This document shows, piece after piece, positions 39,716 through 50,370 of a DNA stretch of 64,000 bases. This stretch comes from Pseudomonadota bacterium (lineage in GTDB: Bacteria > Pseudomonadota > Gammaproteobacteria > Acidiferrobacterales > Acidiferrobacteraceae): NCBI GenBank assembly GCA_021777535.1, contig JAJYDN010000005.1, positions 1 through 64,000 on the forward strand, written 5' to 3'. Position numbers and translations under genes: made by a program. Each line of letters opens with the position of its first letter. The stretch's first letter is position 1. A model generated the notes under the pieces. It made no database searches and was not told where the DNA came from. It saw nothing but the letters and a program-made list of their open reading frames with translations.

Positions 39716-40221
39716 GCGGGCGTCCGGATCTCGAATGTCCAGGCGGCCAGATCGGCGAGCACGTAGGTAGCGGGGGCACCGATGCCGCCGATCGTACCCG
39801 GGTTCACCAGCATGGTCTGGCCGCCCTTGACGTTCGCGACACTCCTGACTGCGGCCACGTGATCGTGGCCGCAGCAGACCACATCCCAATCCCCCGTACA
39901 GGCCATCGCGTACGCGTAGTGGGGATAATGGACCAGAAAAACCCGCCGCCCGCCGAGCTCGATGTCCGCGTCCTGGCCATGGTAGTGCACGAAGGTATCG
40001 TGCTCATGCGCAAGCCGGGTCATGGAATAGGTGTCGCCCGTGTTGTTGCCATGAATGGCGTGCACAGGAAGGCCGTGACGCCGCAGGGTTCGCAACGTGC
40101 CCGGGGCAACGATATCACCACAGTGGAGAACCGCCTCGGCGCCTAGGGCCTTGGCTTCCGCGACCGCAGCATTCAGGGGGTCACGGTTGTCGTGACTATC
40201 GGAGACTATGCAGAGTTTCAC
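39712..40221 (-). CDS. YfcE/MJ0936-type metallophosphoesterase
   Basis: This 169-residue calcineurin-like phosphoesterase shows the motif series SDSHDN, HCGDIV, GNNTGD, LVHYPHY and CCGHDHV that binds two metals. Related small enzymes hydrolyse phosphodiesters, but the physiological substrate is unknown. The GTG start gives VKLCIVSDSHD; an earlier start would add 13 non-conserved residues. No operon partner is evident. Confidence 0.85.
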   Translation of the reverse strand: MKLCIVSDSHDNRDPLNAAVAEAKALGAEAVLHCGDIVAPGTLRTLRRHGLPVHAIHGNNTGDTYSMTRLAHEHDTFVHYHGQDADIELGGRRVFLVHYPHYAYAMACTGDWDVVCCGHDHVAAVRSVANVKGGQTMLVNPGTIGGIGAPATYVLADLAAWTFEIRTPA

Positions 40222-40279
40222 GCGGCGTAGTGTAGCAACAGAGCCGCCATTTGAGCACAACTGGGCACAACTTTTTTTA

Positions 40280-40325
40280 GCGGAAAAGCACCCAGCCAGG
40301 GGGGCGTTACATCCCCCCCTGGCTG
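40280..40325 (-). terminator. Terminator downstream of hppA
   Basis: On the reverse strand CAGCCAGGGGGG pairs with CCCCCCTGGCTG around a TATGTAACG-like loop, followed by GGTGCTTTTCC and then a run of A and T. The stem begins nine bases after the hppA stop. Confidence 0.8.
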
Positions 40326-40333
40326 AGCCGTTC

Positions 40334-42379
40334 TTAGTGGACGAGAGTGACGATCAAGAGCGCCACGATATTGATGATCTTGATCAGCGGATTGACGGCC
40401 GGTCCGGCCGTGTCCTTGTACGGGTCGCCGACGGTGTCACCGGTGACCGCCGCCTTGTGGGCATCCGAACCCTTGCCACCAAAGTGGTTGTCTTCGATGT
40501 ACTTCTTGGCGTTATCCCAGGCACCACCGCCCGTTGTCATCGAGATCGCCACGAAGATACCGGTCACGATGCTGCCCATCAGCACACCGCCCAGGGCCTG
40601 CGCGCCGAGGAACACGCCGACCACGACCGGCACCAGCACCGGCAGCAGCGACGGCACCACCATCTCGCGGATCGCGGCCTTGGTCAGCATGTCGACCGCG
40701 CGCGAGTAGTCGGGCTTGGCCGTGCCTTCCATGATGCCGGCGATCTCCTTGAACTGGCGCCGCACCTCGACGACCACTGAACCGGCCGCGCGACCCACCG
40801 CCTCCATGGCCATGGCGCCAAAGAGGTAGGGAACGAGACCGCCCAGGAAGAGGCCGATGATGACCATGTGGTTGGACAGGTCGAACGTCAGCCCCTGATG
40901 CCCGCTCTGCTTGAGCTTGTCGGTGAAGTCCGCAAACAACACCAGCGCCGCGAGTCCCGCCGAACCAATGGCGTAGCCCTTGGTAACCGCCTTCGTGGTG
41001 TTGCCGACCGCATCCAGCGGATCGGTGACCGCCCGGACGCTCGCCGGAAGGTCTGCCATCTCGGCGATACCGCCGGCGTTGTCCGTGATGGGGCCGTAGG
41101 CGTCCAGCGCGACGATCATCCCCGCAAGCGACAGCATCGCCGTCGCCGCGATGGCGATTCCGTACAGGCCGGCAAAATAATAGCTGAGCGCGATGCCAAG
41201 GCAGATCGCCAGCACCGGAGCCGCGGTGGCCTTCATGGATACCGCAAGACCGGCGATGACGTTGGTGCCATGGCCCGTCGTCGACGCCTGCGCGATGGAG
41301 CGCACGGGCGCAAACTCGGTGGCCGTGTAGTATTCGGTGATGACGACCAGAAGCCCGGTGACGAGGAGACCGGTCAGCGCCGAATAATAGAGGTCCATCA
41401 TCGTGTAGTGGTGGCCATTGATGGCGACCTGACTCAGGCCGGCCATCATGTAGTGCGTGACCGGATAGAAGAGGGCAGCCGCGAGGACACCCGCCACGAT
41501 GAGGCCGCGGTAGAGCGCGCTCATGATGCGCTGGCCCGGCTTTACCCGGACGAACTGCGCACCGACGATGGTCGCGATGATCGACGCCGCACCCAGCATC
41601 AGGGGATACAGAAGAGCGTGATGCATGCCCTGATAATCCATGTGGCCAAGCACCATGCTCGCGACCACCGTCACCGCATAGGTCTCGAACAGGTCGGCCG
41701 CCATGCCGGCGCAGTCACCGACGTTGTCACCGACGTTGTCGGCGATGACCGCCGGATTACGCGGATCATCCTCGGGAATGCCTGCCTCGACCTTGCCGAC
41801 CAGGTCCGCACCGACATCGGCGCCCTTGGTGAAGATACCGCCCCCAAGCCGCGCGAAAATCGAGATGAGCGACCCGCCGAATGCCAGCCCCACGAGGGGT
41901 GCCACATGCACCGGCTGACCTGCCGGAGTCATATGGACCAGGATCGTGTAATAGCCGGCAATACCGAGGAGGCCAAGACCCACCACCAGAAGACCCGTGA
42001 TCGCGCCGCCGCGGAACGCCACCCGCAGTGCCTGGGTCAACCCCTCACTGGCCGCCTGCGTGGTGCGGACGTTGGCCCGTACCGACACGTTCATGCCGAT
42101 GTAGCCGGCTGCCGCCGACAGGATGGCGCCGGTCAGGAAACCGAACGCCGTGGTTGCGCCGATGAAATAGTAGAGCAGGGCAAACACCACCACACCGACC
42201 ATGCCGATGGTGCTGTACTGGCGGTTCAGATAGGCAGATGCGCCCACCTGAACCGCCTTGGCAATCTCCATCATGCGCGGAGACCCCGTGGACTGCTTCA
42301 GAACCCACCCTATCGACACGGCACCATAGACAAGCGCCGCTGCCGCACAGGCAAAAATAATGACCAGACTATCAGACAT
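40334..42379 (-). CDS. hppA: K+-insensitive membrane H+-translocating pyrophosphatase
   Basis: This 681-residue membrane enzyme pumps protons by hydrolysing pyrophosphate. About 15-16 hydrophobic helices are visible. The catalytic acidic motif is [19 protein letters not shown], with [18 protein letters not shown] before it. The motif [10 protein letters not shown] has Lys where K+-dependent enzymes have Ala, so this is the K+-independent class. It follows pfp and a small gene in one run. Together they conserve energy from pyrophosphate, and the pump may run in either direction. Confidence 0.96.
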   Translation of the reverse strand: MSDSLVIIFACAAAALVYGAVSIGWVLKQSTGSPRMMEIAKAVQVGASAYLNRQYSTIGMVGVVVFALLYYFIGATTAFGFLTGAILSAAAGYIGMNVSVRANVRTTQAASEGLTQALRVAFRGGAITGLLVVGLGLLGIAGYYTILVHMTPAGQPVHVAPLVGLAFGGSLISIFARLGGGIFTKGADVGADLVGKVEAGIPEDDPRNPAVIADNVGDNVGDCAGMAADLFETYAVTVVASMVLGHMDYQGMHHALLYPLMLGAASIIATIVGAQFVRVKPGQRIMSALYRGLIVAGVLAAALFYPVTHYMMAGLSQVAINGHHYTMMDLYYSALTGLLVTGLLVVITEYYTATEFAPVRSIAQASTTGHGTNVIAGLAVSMKATAAPVLAICLGIALSYYFAGLYGIAIAATAMLSLAGMIVALDAYGPITDNAGGIAEMADLPASVRAVTDPLDAVGNTTKAVTKGYAIGSAGLAALVLFADFTDKLKQSGHQGLTFDLSNHMVIIGLFLGGLVPYLFGAMAMEAVGRAAGSVVVEVRRQFKEIAGIMEGTAKPDYSRAVDMLTKAAIREMVVPSLLPVLVPVVVGVFLGAQALGGVLMGSIVTGIFVAISMTTGGGAWDNAKKYIEDNHFGGKGSDAHKAAVTGDTVGDPYKDTAGPAVNPLIKIINIVALLIVTLVH

Positions 42380-42423
42380 ACCTTTCCTCCCTATCGCTAA
42401 ATATCGGTCGCCCCAACACCCGG

Positions 42424-42636
42424 CTAATCTTTCAGTGCTACTCCCCCTTCAAAGCGCGTGCCCGGCTCGAACCCAAAAACACGATCCAGGCCCGTCTCAC
42501 GGATCAGCGCGTCCACTGCCGCCTGCCCGTGCTCCCGAAAGACTTCGGACAGGATGAGCTTCGCGGCGTTACCGTTGTAAAAGCCGCCGAAGCCAGCCTG
42601 GACCAAAAGGAGCTCACGCGCCTTGTCGATAGTCAT
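42424..42636 (-). CDS. Unknown 70-residue protein between pfp and hppA
   Basis: This small protein ([15 protein letters not shown], then [17 protein letters not shown], ending FEGGVALKD) is not assigned to a family. It looks soluble and helical: a first helix to about residue 13, a Gly-rich turn with [11 protein letters not shown], and a second amphipathic helix. Its ATG is two bases after the pfp stop and hppA begins 44 bases later, so it is co-transcribed with both. Its place suggests a regulator or subunit linked to pyrophosphate metabolism; this is inference from location only. Confidence 0.75.
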   Translation of the reverse strand: MTIDKARELLLVQAGFGGFYNGNAAKLILSEVFREHGQAAVDALIRETGLDRVFGFEPGTRFEGGVALKD

Positions 42637-42638
42637 CC

Positions 42639-43904
42639 CTAGACCTTGAAAGTGCCGCCCAGCTTCTTTTTGACCGCCGCGTTCTTCAGGGTGACATATT
42701 GCGGCAGGCCATTCTTGTAGGGCGGATAATCCTCGCCCTGGATGAGCGGCTCGAGATAGGTACGGCACTTCTTGGTGATACCGAACCCGTCGGCCGTGAT
42801 GTAATCGGCGGGCATTTTCTTCTCGACATTGGCCACATCCGCCAGATCCGCCTCGCCGACCGTCCATTTATAGGGCTTGTTCGACTGCCGGACGATGACC
42901 GGCATGACGGCGTTGCGGCCCTTCAGGGCCAGCTCCACGGCCTTCTTGCCGAGCGCATAGGCCTGTTCGACATCGGTCTTCGAGGCGATATGGCGCGCGG
43001 CCCGCTGCAGATAATCGGCAACGGCCCAATGATACTTGTAACCCAGCTTGTCCTTGATGAGCTGCGCAATCACCGGCGCCACACCACCCAGCTGGGCATG
43101 ACCAAAGGCGTCTTTCGTGCCGCTTTCGGCCAGGAAGCGCCCTGCCTTGTCACGCACACCCTCGGACACCACGATGGCGCAGTAGCCTTGGGCCTTGACG
43201 GTCTTGCCGACCTTGGCCAGAAAGGCTTCCTCGTCGAATTCACGCTCCGGGAACAGGATCACGTGCGGCGCATCCCCGGCCTTTTCCGCCGCAAGCCCCG
43301 CTGCCGCCGCGATCCATCCGGCGTGACGGCCCATGACCTCCATGACGAAGATCTTGGTCGAGGTCTTGGCCATGCTTGCCACGTCGAAGGCGGCTTCCCG
43401 GATCGAAACGGCCACATATTTGGCAACCGATCCGAAGCCCGGCGAACAGTCCGTGATGGGCAGATCGTTGTCGACGGTCTTTGGCACGCCCACGCAGATG
43501 ACCGGGTACCCGAGCCGCTCGCCGATCTGGGATACCTTATAGGCGGTATCCTGCGAATCACCACCCCCGTTGTAGAAGAAGTAGCCGATGTTGTGCGCCT
43601 TGAAAACCTCGATCAACCGCTCGTATTGGGCCCTGTTTTCCTCTAGGCCCTTCAGCTTGTAACGGCATGACCCGAAGGCACCGGCAGGCGTATGGCGCAA
43701 GGCCCGAATGGCCGCTGCCGACTCCTTGCTGGTGTCGATCAAGTCTTCCGTCAGCGCGCCAATGATGCCGTTGCGCCCCGCGTAGACCTTGCCGATCTTG
43801 GTTTTGTGCTTGCGCGCGGTCTCGATGACACCGCATGCCGACGCATTGATGACGGCTGTCACACCGCCAGACTGGGCGTAAAACGCATTTTTCGGTCTTG
43901 CCAT
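42639..43904 (-). CDS. pfp: Pyrophosphate-dependent 6-phosphofructokinase
   Basis: This 421-residue enzyme phosphorylates fructose-6-phosphate reversibly with pyrophosphate. Both diagnostic positions are of the pyrophosphate type: Asp in NGGGDSQDTA (ATP enzymes have Gly there) and Lys in PKTVDNDLPITD (ATP enzymes have Gly). MEVMGRHAGWIA and the C-terminal QRAARHIASKTD are also conserved. The ATG at 43904 has GAGATAGG eight bases before it; a GTG three codons upstream is the alternative. Pairing with an H+-pyrophosphatase gene is known from methanotrophs. Confidence 0.94.
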   Translation of the reverse strand: MARPKNAFYAQSGGVTAVINASACGVIETARKHKTKIGKVYAGRNGIIGALTEDLIDTSKESAAAIRALRHTPAGAFGSCRYKLKGLEENRAQYERLIEVFKAHNIGYFFYNGGGDSQDTAYKVSQIGERLGYPVICVGVPKTVDNDLPITDCSPGFGSVAKYVAVSIREAAFDVASMAKTSTKIFVMEVMGRHAGWIAAAAGLAAEKAGDAPHVILFPEREFDEEAFLAKVGKTVKAQGYCAIVVSEGVRDKAGRFLAESGTKDAFGHAQLGGVAPVIAQLIKDKLGYKYHWAVADYLQRAARHIASKTDVEQAYALGKKAVELALKGRNAVMPVIVRQSNKPYKWTVGEADLADVANVEKKMPADYITADGFGITKKCRTYLEPLIQGEDYPPYKNGLPQYVTLKNAAVKKKLGGTFKV

Positions 43905-43953
43905 GTGTTGCACCTATCTCAGTAAAAGAAAAACCTGCCGGCACCGCCCCGCC

Positions 43954-44316
43954 CTACCGCCGGGGCGGCACTTCGGCCGACAATCCACGCTGCCGCTCGT
44001 GATCGGCCTGCAGCTGCAATACGTGCGTCACGCACTCCCCGAGGTCGTCATAGACATCACGGCCCGTCCCGTACTGTTCATTGGGGGAGTAGAAGAACTG
44101 GCATTTGTAGCGGCTTTCGCCGACCTTGAATATGACGAAACTGGTGCCGCGCTCAGTCCAGAATAGCGTCGGGCAGAAGGTGAGAGTGGTGGATTCGGGG
44201 TCGAGGCGCAGTTCGCTGTCAGCTAACTCGATGGATACCGATTTGCCGTAACGTTCCTGTACGGTCGTGCGCGCCACCCAGAGTTCGGTGTCGGTAAAGT
44301 CCTGTATAGGTTTCAT
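43954..44316 (-). CDS. Conserved-looking hypothetical protein
   Basis: This 120-residue soluble protein is not recognised. It has charged beta-like stretches (TTLTFCPTLFWTERGTSF, ESRYKCQFFYSP) and three cysteines, with no signal peptide or membrane helix. It lies 50 bases upstream of pfp on the same strand and may share its transcript. An inverted repeat sits just upstream of its start. Codon use and frame length favour a real gene. Confidence 0.6.
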   Translation of the reverse strand: MKPIQDFTDTELWVARTTVQERYGKSVSIELADSELRLDPESTTLTFCPTLFWTERGTSFVIFKVGESRYKCQFFYSPNEQYGTGRDVYDDLGECVTHVLQLQADHERQRGLSAEVPPRR

Positions 44317-44332
44317 CAGGTCACATCAATTT

Positions 44333-44357
44333 TTGGTATCGCCTCATAACGATACAA
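44333..44357. repeat. Inverted repeat TTGGTATCG-N8-CGATACAA
   Basis: The arms TTGGTATCG and CGATACAA pair over eight bases with one unmatched G, 16 bases upstream of the reverse-strand hypothetical gene. This is the size and position of an operator for a dimeric repressor; no matching regulator is known here. Confidence 0.4.
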
Positions 44358-44660
44358 CTAGGTTAACCGTAAAAGCCCGTTCTTGTATATGCGCCGGAAG
44401 CGGCAGCGCCACTTTTTTTCACGGGCGGCGCGCGCTTGGCATCGGTGCGTCATGGAGCGAGTCCAAAAGCTGCGCCCGCACGAAGCGCGGCGCAGCCGCC
44501 GCCACCGGGAGGTCGCGCGGACTCGTTTTAAGGGTGCACAGACCCTGCGGCGCCGAGGACGCGGGGTCGTCTTGCCTGCCCCGTGGCGCCATGGATCGTC
44601 CGGGCGACCGCATCACACCGGCATCGTGAACAGAAAAATGCGTCGACTGCCAATAAAATA

Positions 44661-44689
44661 TTGACGCGAAAAAAATAGGAAGGTAGCTT
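44661..44689 (+). promoter_or_regulatory. Possible sigma-70 promoter of adk
   Basis: TTGACG (44661-44666) and TAGCTT (44684-44689) are 17 bases apart in an AT-rich stretch about 70 bases before the adk start. A second -10-like TATAAC lies further downstream. Confidence 0.4.
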
Positions 44690-44762
44690 AGGCACGGGAC
44701 CGCCCTCGGGCACAATATAACGAATCTCTAATAGGTCACTAAGCACCTAAAGCGAGCACACC

Positions 44763-45851
44763 ATGCGAATCGTGTTATTGGGAGCGCCTGGATCTGGAAA
44801 AGGGACCCAGGCGAAATTGTTGGTTGAGAAGTACAAGATCCCGCAGATCTCCACCGGCGATCTGCTGCGGGCAGCGGTCAGCGCGGGCACGGAACTCGGG
44901 CGCCGCGCAAAGGCCGCCATGGACGCGGGCCAGCTGGTGTCAGACGACATCGTGCTGGGCATGATCCAGGACCGGTTAAGCCAGCCCGACGCCAAAAACG
45001 GCTTTATCCTGGATGGGTTTCCGCGCAGCAACCCCCAGGCCCAGGCACTGGATTCCCTGCTGGCACGTCTCGGCCAGCCGCTGCAGCTCGCCCTGCTCGT
45101 CGATGTCGATTCCTCGGAACTGATGAAGCGCCTCACGGGCCGCCGTACTTGCGAAAAATGCGGTCAGATGTACAACGTCTACTTCTCGCCACCCAAGGTG
45201 AGCGGCGTGTGCGACAAGTGCGGCGGCAAACTCATGCAGCGCTCGGACGACAATGAGGAGACCATCGGCAAGCGCCTGAAGGTCTACGAAGAGCAGACGG
45301 CGCCGCTCATCAGCTACTACCGCATGCAGAACAAGCTGCGGAAGGTGGCGGGCGTCGGCAGCATGCAGGATATTTTCCGCTCGATCACCAACCTGATCGA
45401 ACAGCACATCCATCCCCTGTCGGCCCTGAAGCCGGCCGCCACACCGCCTGCACCATCGGCCAGCAAGCCCCGGCTCGTGGCGCAGAACAAGGCGGCGCCG
45501 CAGCCGGCAGCCGGGTTGGCCACGGGCGGACGCGTAGCCCTGGCAACCAGCGCGGGCGAAGCCGCCAAGAAGGCAGCGGCAAAGAAGAAGGCAGCGGCAA
45601 AGAAGAAGGCGGCCCCCAAGAAGGCTGCGGCAAAGAAGGCGGCCCCCAAGAAGAAGGCTGCCGTAAAGAAGAAGGCGGCGCCGAAAGCCGCCGCGAAGAA
45701 GAAAGTGGCCGCCAAAAAGAAGGCCGCACCGAAGGCTGTCGTGAAGAAGAAAGTCGCCGTAAAGAAAAAGACGGTTGCCAAGAAGAAAGGCACCGCCAAA
45801 AAGGCCGCGACAAAGAAAGCGATCCGCAAGGGCGCGCGCAGCCGTCGTTAG
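44763..45851 (+). CDS. adk: Adenylate kinase fused to a histone H1-like C-terminal tail
   Basis: Residues 1-214 are a complete adenylate kinase (ATP + AMP to 2 ADP). The P-loop GAPGSGKGTQ is at 7-16, ISTGDLLR binds AMP, and FILDGFPRS follows. The LID carries four cysteines (130, 133, 150, 153) that can bind zinc. A Pro/Ala-rich linker (about 222-262) leads to a 100-residue tail built almost only of Lys, Ala, Val and Pro (AAKKKAAPKKAAAKK type), ending GARSRR. The frame runs on without a stop to a proper terminator, so the fusion seems genuine. Normal Adk has about 215 residues. The tail resembles nucleoid H1-like proteins and should bind DNA or RNA. Confidence 0.93.
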   Translation: MRIVLLGAPGSGKGTQAKLLVEKYKIPQISTGDLLRAAVSAGTELGRRAKAAMDAGQLVSDDIVLGMIQDRLSQPDAKNGFILDGFPRSNPQAQALDSLLARLGQPLQLALLVDVDSSELMKRLTGRRTCEKCGQMYNVYFSPPKVSGVCDKCGGKLMQRSDDNEETIGKRLKVYEEQTAPLISYYRMQNKLRKVAGVGSMQDIFRSITNLIEQHIHPLSALKPAATPPAPSASKPRLVAQNKAAPQPAAGLATGGRVALATSAGEAAKKAAAKKKAAAKKKAAPKKAAAKKAAPKKKAAVKKKAAPKAAAKKKVAAKKKAAPKAVVKKKVAVKKKTVAKKKGTAKKAATKKAIRKGARSRR

Positions 45852-45857
45852 CCGGAA

Positions 45858-45892
45858 GGACGCCACCCTCGGGTGGCGTCCTCTTCTTTTTT
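45858..45892 (+). terminator. Rho-independent terminator of adk
   Basis: GGACGCCACCC and GGGTGGCGTCC form an 11-base-pair stem with a two-base loop, followed by TCTTCTTTTTTG. It starts seven bases after the adk stop, which confirms that the long tail is the real gene end. Confidence 0.93.
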
Positions 45893-47336
<1,444 letters not shown>

Positions 47337-47344
47337 GGGAATAC

Positions 47345-48082
47345 TTACAAAGGCTTGGAGTCGACGGCTGCCCGGCCGAGGATCTCCGTCTCGATCTGCT
47401 CGAGACTCGTGTGGCGAACGTCTTTGCCCTTGACCAGATAAATCACGTATTCACAGATATTGCGGGCATGGTCGCCGATACGCTCCAGCGCGCGCATTGC
47501 CCAGATGACGTTCAGGACCCGCGAGATCGTGCGCGGATCTTCCATCATGAAGGTGATCATCTGGCGCATCAGACCGTCATACTGCTTGTCCACCCGCCGG
47601 TCCTCGCGCGCAACCCGCACGGCGGCCTCCATATCGAGGCGGGCGAAGGCATCCAGGGCGTCGTGCACCATCTGGCGGACGTGGTCGCCGAGCGACTGCA
47701 CTTCGACATAGCCATCCTTGGGACGTTCTTCAACGGCAAGCCGCACCGCCATCCGGCCGATCTTCTCCGCCTCGTCGCCTATGCGCTCGAGGTCGGTAAT
47801 GGTCTTGATGACCGCCATGACGAGGCGCAGGTCGCTCGCCGTCGGCTGGCGCCGGGCGATGATCTGGTTGCATTCCTCGTCGATGGTGACATCCATCTTG
47901 TTGACCTTGATGTCGTTCTTGATGACCTCGTCACCGAGGACGGCGTCGCCTTTGACGAGCGCTGTCATGGCGTCGACGATCTGCTGTTCCACGAGGCCGC
48001 CCATATGGAGCACGCGGGTACGGATATCCTCGAGCTCGGCATTGTAGCGCCGTGAAATGTGTGGGCTAACGTGCAGCTCCAT
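47345..48082 (-). CDS. phoU: Phosphate transport system regulator PhoU
   Basis: This 245-residue all-helical protein has the two PhoU repeats, each a three-helix bundle with acidic metal-cluster residues (segments [15 protein letters not shown] and [16 protein letters not shown]). It dampens PhoR signalling by contacting PhoR and PstB. It lies 17 bases after pstB on the same strand. The usual pst-phoU linkage is kept, but the other pst genes are missing nearby. Confidence 0.96.
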   Translation of the reverse strand: MELHVSPHISRRYNAELEDIRTRVLHMGGLVEQQIVDAMTALVKGDAVLGDEVIKNDIKVNKMDVTIDEECNQIIARRQPTASDLRLVMAVIKTITDLERIGDEAEKIGRMAVRLAVEERPKDGYVEVQSLGDHVRQMVHDALDAFARLDMEAAVRVAREDRRVDKQYDGLMRQMITFMMEDPRTISRVLNVIWAMRALERIGDHARNICEYVIYLVKGKDVRHTSLEQIETEILGRAAVDSKPL

Positions 48083-48099
48083 CTGTCCTCCTCACTCCC

Positions 48100-48870
48100 T
48101 CAGCCGTAACGGCCGGTGATGTAATCTTCCGTCTGCTTCATGCTCGGATTTGTGAAAATCTTGTTCGTGTCGCCAAACTCGACGACGCGGCCCAAGTACA
48201 TGAATGCAGTATAGTCGGAAACACGTGCAGCCTGTTGCATGTTGTGCGTGACGATTACGATCGTGTAATTCTGTTTTAGTTCATAAATGAGCTCTTCGAT
48301 CTTCAGTGTCGAGATCGGGTCGAGTGCGGAGGCGGGTTCATCGAGAAGGAGGACTTCCGGTTTCAGGGCGACGGCCCGCGCCATGCACAGACGCTGCTGC
48401 TGGCCGCCGGACAGGCTCATTCCGCTTTGGTGCAGCTTGCCGCTCACCTCGTCCCAGAGCGCCACCTGCCGCAGCGCCTCCTCGACGCGGTCGTCGAGTT
48501 CCGCCTTGGGCATGCGCTCATAGAGACGGATCCCGAAGGCCACGTTCTCGTGGATCGACATCGGGAACGGCGTCGGCTTCTGGAAGACCATGCCGATACG
48601 TGACCGCAGGCGGTAGAGATCCTCGCCCGGCAGCAGCACGTTGCGATCATCAAGCCACACCTCGCCTTCCGCGCGCTGATCCGGATAGAGTTCGTACATG
48701 CGGTTGAACGTGCGCAGCAAGGTGGACTTGCCGCAGCCTGACGGGCCAATGAAGGCCGTCACCATGCTGGTCGCGACGTCCAGGCTGATGTCATGCAGCG
48801 CGGCTTCCTTGCCGTAGTAGAAATGCAAATTGCGAACCTTGATCTTGATGCCGTTCTGCGCAGAGTCCAT
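48100..48870 (-). CDS. pstB: Phosphate ABC transporter ATP-binding protein PstB
   Basis: This 256-residue ATPase powers high-affinity phosphate import. Walker [15 protein letters not shown], the signature [14 protein letters not shown] and Walker [13 protein letters not shown] are intact. [16 protein letters not shown] at the N-terminus is typical of PstB. The ATG at 48870 is chosen; a longer frame upstream adds 40 unrelated residues. It is followed by phoU. The permease genes pstC and pstA and the binding protein pstS are absent from the window. Confidence 0.96.
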   Translation of the reverse strand: MDSAQNGIKIKVRNLHFYYGKEAALHDISLDVATSMVTAFIGPSGCGKSTLLRTFNRMYELYPDQRAEGEVWLDDRNVLLPGEDLYRLRSRIGMVFQKPTPFPMSIHENVAFGIRLYERMPKAELDDRVEEALRQVALWDEVSGKLHQSGMSLSGGQQQRLCMARAVALKPEVLLLDEPASALDPISTLKIEELIYELKQNYTIVIVTHNMQQAARVSDYTAFMYLGRVVEFGDTNKIFTNPSMKQTEDYITGRYG

Positions 48871-49085
48871 GGGGGAATCCAGACCATCTCCGAAAGAAGG
48901 TAATTGCTGCCAGCCAGGGGCAGCGAGCCGCCGCTCCGGATTATGCCACAGCAACCCCGGTCCGCCCATTGCGCACCCCTCGCCGTCCATTCTGGCCCCC
49001 CACGCAGCACCTTCCGGTCCCGTGCAACCGGCCGGTCATCGCGGCAAACCGACCCTGACGGGGTGACGGCCGCGTGACGGGCCGC

Positions 49086-49397
49086 TCAGCGGACAGGGGG
49101 CGGGCTTTTGTCCATGGCGGCCAGCAGACGCATGCCGCCAACGAGGCCCGCCACGCGCTGGCGGATGTCTTCGGCACGCGGGGCACCGATCGGCCAGTGC
49201 TTGTGGGGAACGGCGATGGCCGGCAGCCCGCGGGCGGCATCGTCATCCAGGGTGACAACGAGATCGATCGGGGTGTCTCTGGCATCGGCGGCGGCTTCCG
49301 CCCACCGGGCGCCGCACGCGCCGATCGCCGCCTGCGCGCAGGCAACATCGGCGGGATCGGTCGCCACAAACAGGATGCGCGCGCGCCGCTTGTACAT
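49086..49397 (-). CDS. Decayed low-molecular-weight phosphatase/ArsC-like protein
   Basis: This 103-residue protein keeps the outline of the low-molecular-weight tyrosine phosphatase/arsenate reductase fold: RILFVATDPADVAC at the N-terminus where the catalytic loop should be, DLVVTLDDDA, and HWPIGAPRAEDIRQRV near the end, as in ArsC-like proteins. The CX5R catalytic loop is missing, so it is probably not a phosphatase. It begins about a dozen bases after the DUF481 gene ends and lies upstream of pstB, so it may be a non-catalytic sensor. Low certainty. Confidence 0.5.
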   Translation of the reverse strand: MYKRRARILFVATDPADVACAQAAIGACGARWAEAAADARDTPIDLVVTLDDDAARGLPAIAVPHKHWPIGAPRAEDIRQRVAGLVGGMRLLAAMDKSPPPVR

Positions 49398-49408
49398 GGA
49401 AGTTGCGG

Positions 49409-50167
49409 TCAAGGGAAATGGTAGAGAAGGTTGATGGTACTAAAAGTGCTGGTCCGGGGAAACCCGGCGGGGGCGCTCGTGTACCGGTCCACGACCTCCG
49501 ACAGCTTAAGCGCGAGGGCGCCAGCCAGGGGCGCACTGAGGCTCGTATCCGTGGAATACAAGGTGCCGGTACGGGCGACGAGCACGCCGAGACGCTCCGT
49601 AAAGACACTCTGACCCGAAAGATCCCAGCGATAGTCGAGGGCTGCGCGCAGGGCCGGCACATCGGCGTAGGCGCCGTTCACGTAATGGTTCTGCCGCATG
49701 CCGGCACCGCCCTCGATCTTCAGGCCCATGCGGGGGCTGTGGAAGATGCGGTGACCGGCGCCGACCGCCTCGACCATGTAGTGGGCATAGCCGCTCGCGG
49801 GGTTGCGATCGAACCGGACCGAAACGAGCAGGAAATTCGCTTTTCCGCGCGACAGGAAACGCTCGGCGCTGCTGTCCAGCACGAGCCGGTTGGCGCTCAC
49901 GCGGGCGGCGGCCGACACGTAGTTGTAGCTGAAGCGGCCCGCGTACCGCCACAGGCCATCTTCATAGAACGCTTCGTCCTGGCTGTCGACGGTTCGCGTG
50001 GCGGTGAGGCCGGTGGTAGCCGAGTAGCCCAGCCCCACGGACGCCCCGAAAGGTTTGCCGTGCGAGACCGGCTTCATCAGGAAGGCGGCAGACGGCAACC
50101 AGGAATCCGCGATCGTCTCTGCGGATACTGCCCGCAGAAACCACAAGGTACGGAGCACTTCGTGCAT
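49409..50167 (-). CDS. DUF481-like outer-membrane protein
   Basis: This 252-residue protein has alternating polar and hydrophobic strands typical of a small beta-barrel and ends YHFP, aromatic-terminated as outer-membrane proteins are. Segments GASVGLGYSATTG, AGRFSYNYVSA and LKIEGGAGMRQNHY match the DUF481/YdiY type. The N-terminus (MHEVLRTLWFLRAVSA) is only weakly hydrophobic, so the signal peptide is uncertain. It sits between phoR and pstB, which suggests phosphate-regulated expression, although no Pho box was seen directly upstream. Confidence 0.65.
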   Translation of the reverse strand: MHEVLRTLWFLRAVSAETIADSWLPSAAFLMKPVSHGKPFGASVGLGYSATTGLTATRTVDSQDEAFYEDGLWRYAGRFSYNYVSAAARVSANRLVLDSSAERFLSRGKANFLLVSVRFDRNPASGYAHYMVEAVGAGHRIFHSPRMGLKIEGGAGMRQNHYVNGAYADVPALRAALDYRWDLSGQSVFTERLGVLVARTGTLYSTDTSLSAPLAGALALKLSEVVDRYTSAPAGFPRTSTFSTINLLYHFP

Positions 50168-50370
50168 GGACCTCCTTTGCGGTCCGCGGGGCGGACGCGT
50201 GCTGGCCTGCGGCAATCAGGGGCCCATGCATTTCCCCAGGGGACCGGGGCAGGCCCGGGCGCTGACATGCGGCGGCAAGCCGGGCCGTTCCGGGACCCGA
50301 ACCGTCTGGCGGGCGGGCCTGCCACGATACCACGGCGCATCCCGGGCAAATCCACGCGCCCGGGCGGGGT

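Larger units (their letters stand above)
44317..44762. other. Intergenic region upstream of adk, no gene seen
   Basis: About 450 bases. It holds the inverted repeat at 44333-44357, a GC-rich middle part with basic open frames that I do not trust, and an AT-rich right end (44640-44740) with the probable adk promoter. No RNA gene was recognised. Confidence 0.5.

Noticed and set aside
44383-44664. 93-residue very basic open frame upstream of adk
   Set aside because: Arg-rich chance translation of GC-rich DNA; no ribosome site and no motif.
45328-45851. Possibility that the Adk tail results from a frameshift into a neighbouring H1-like gene
   Set aside because: The linker and tail continue in one frame, no start with ribosome site is seen at the border, and the terminator follows the tail. 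Only resequencing could fully exclude it.
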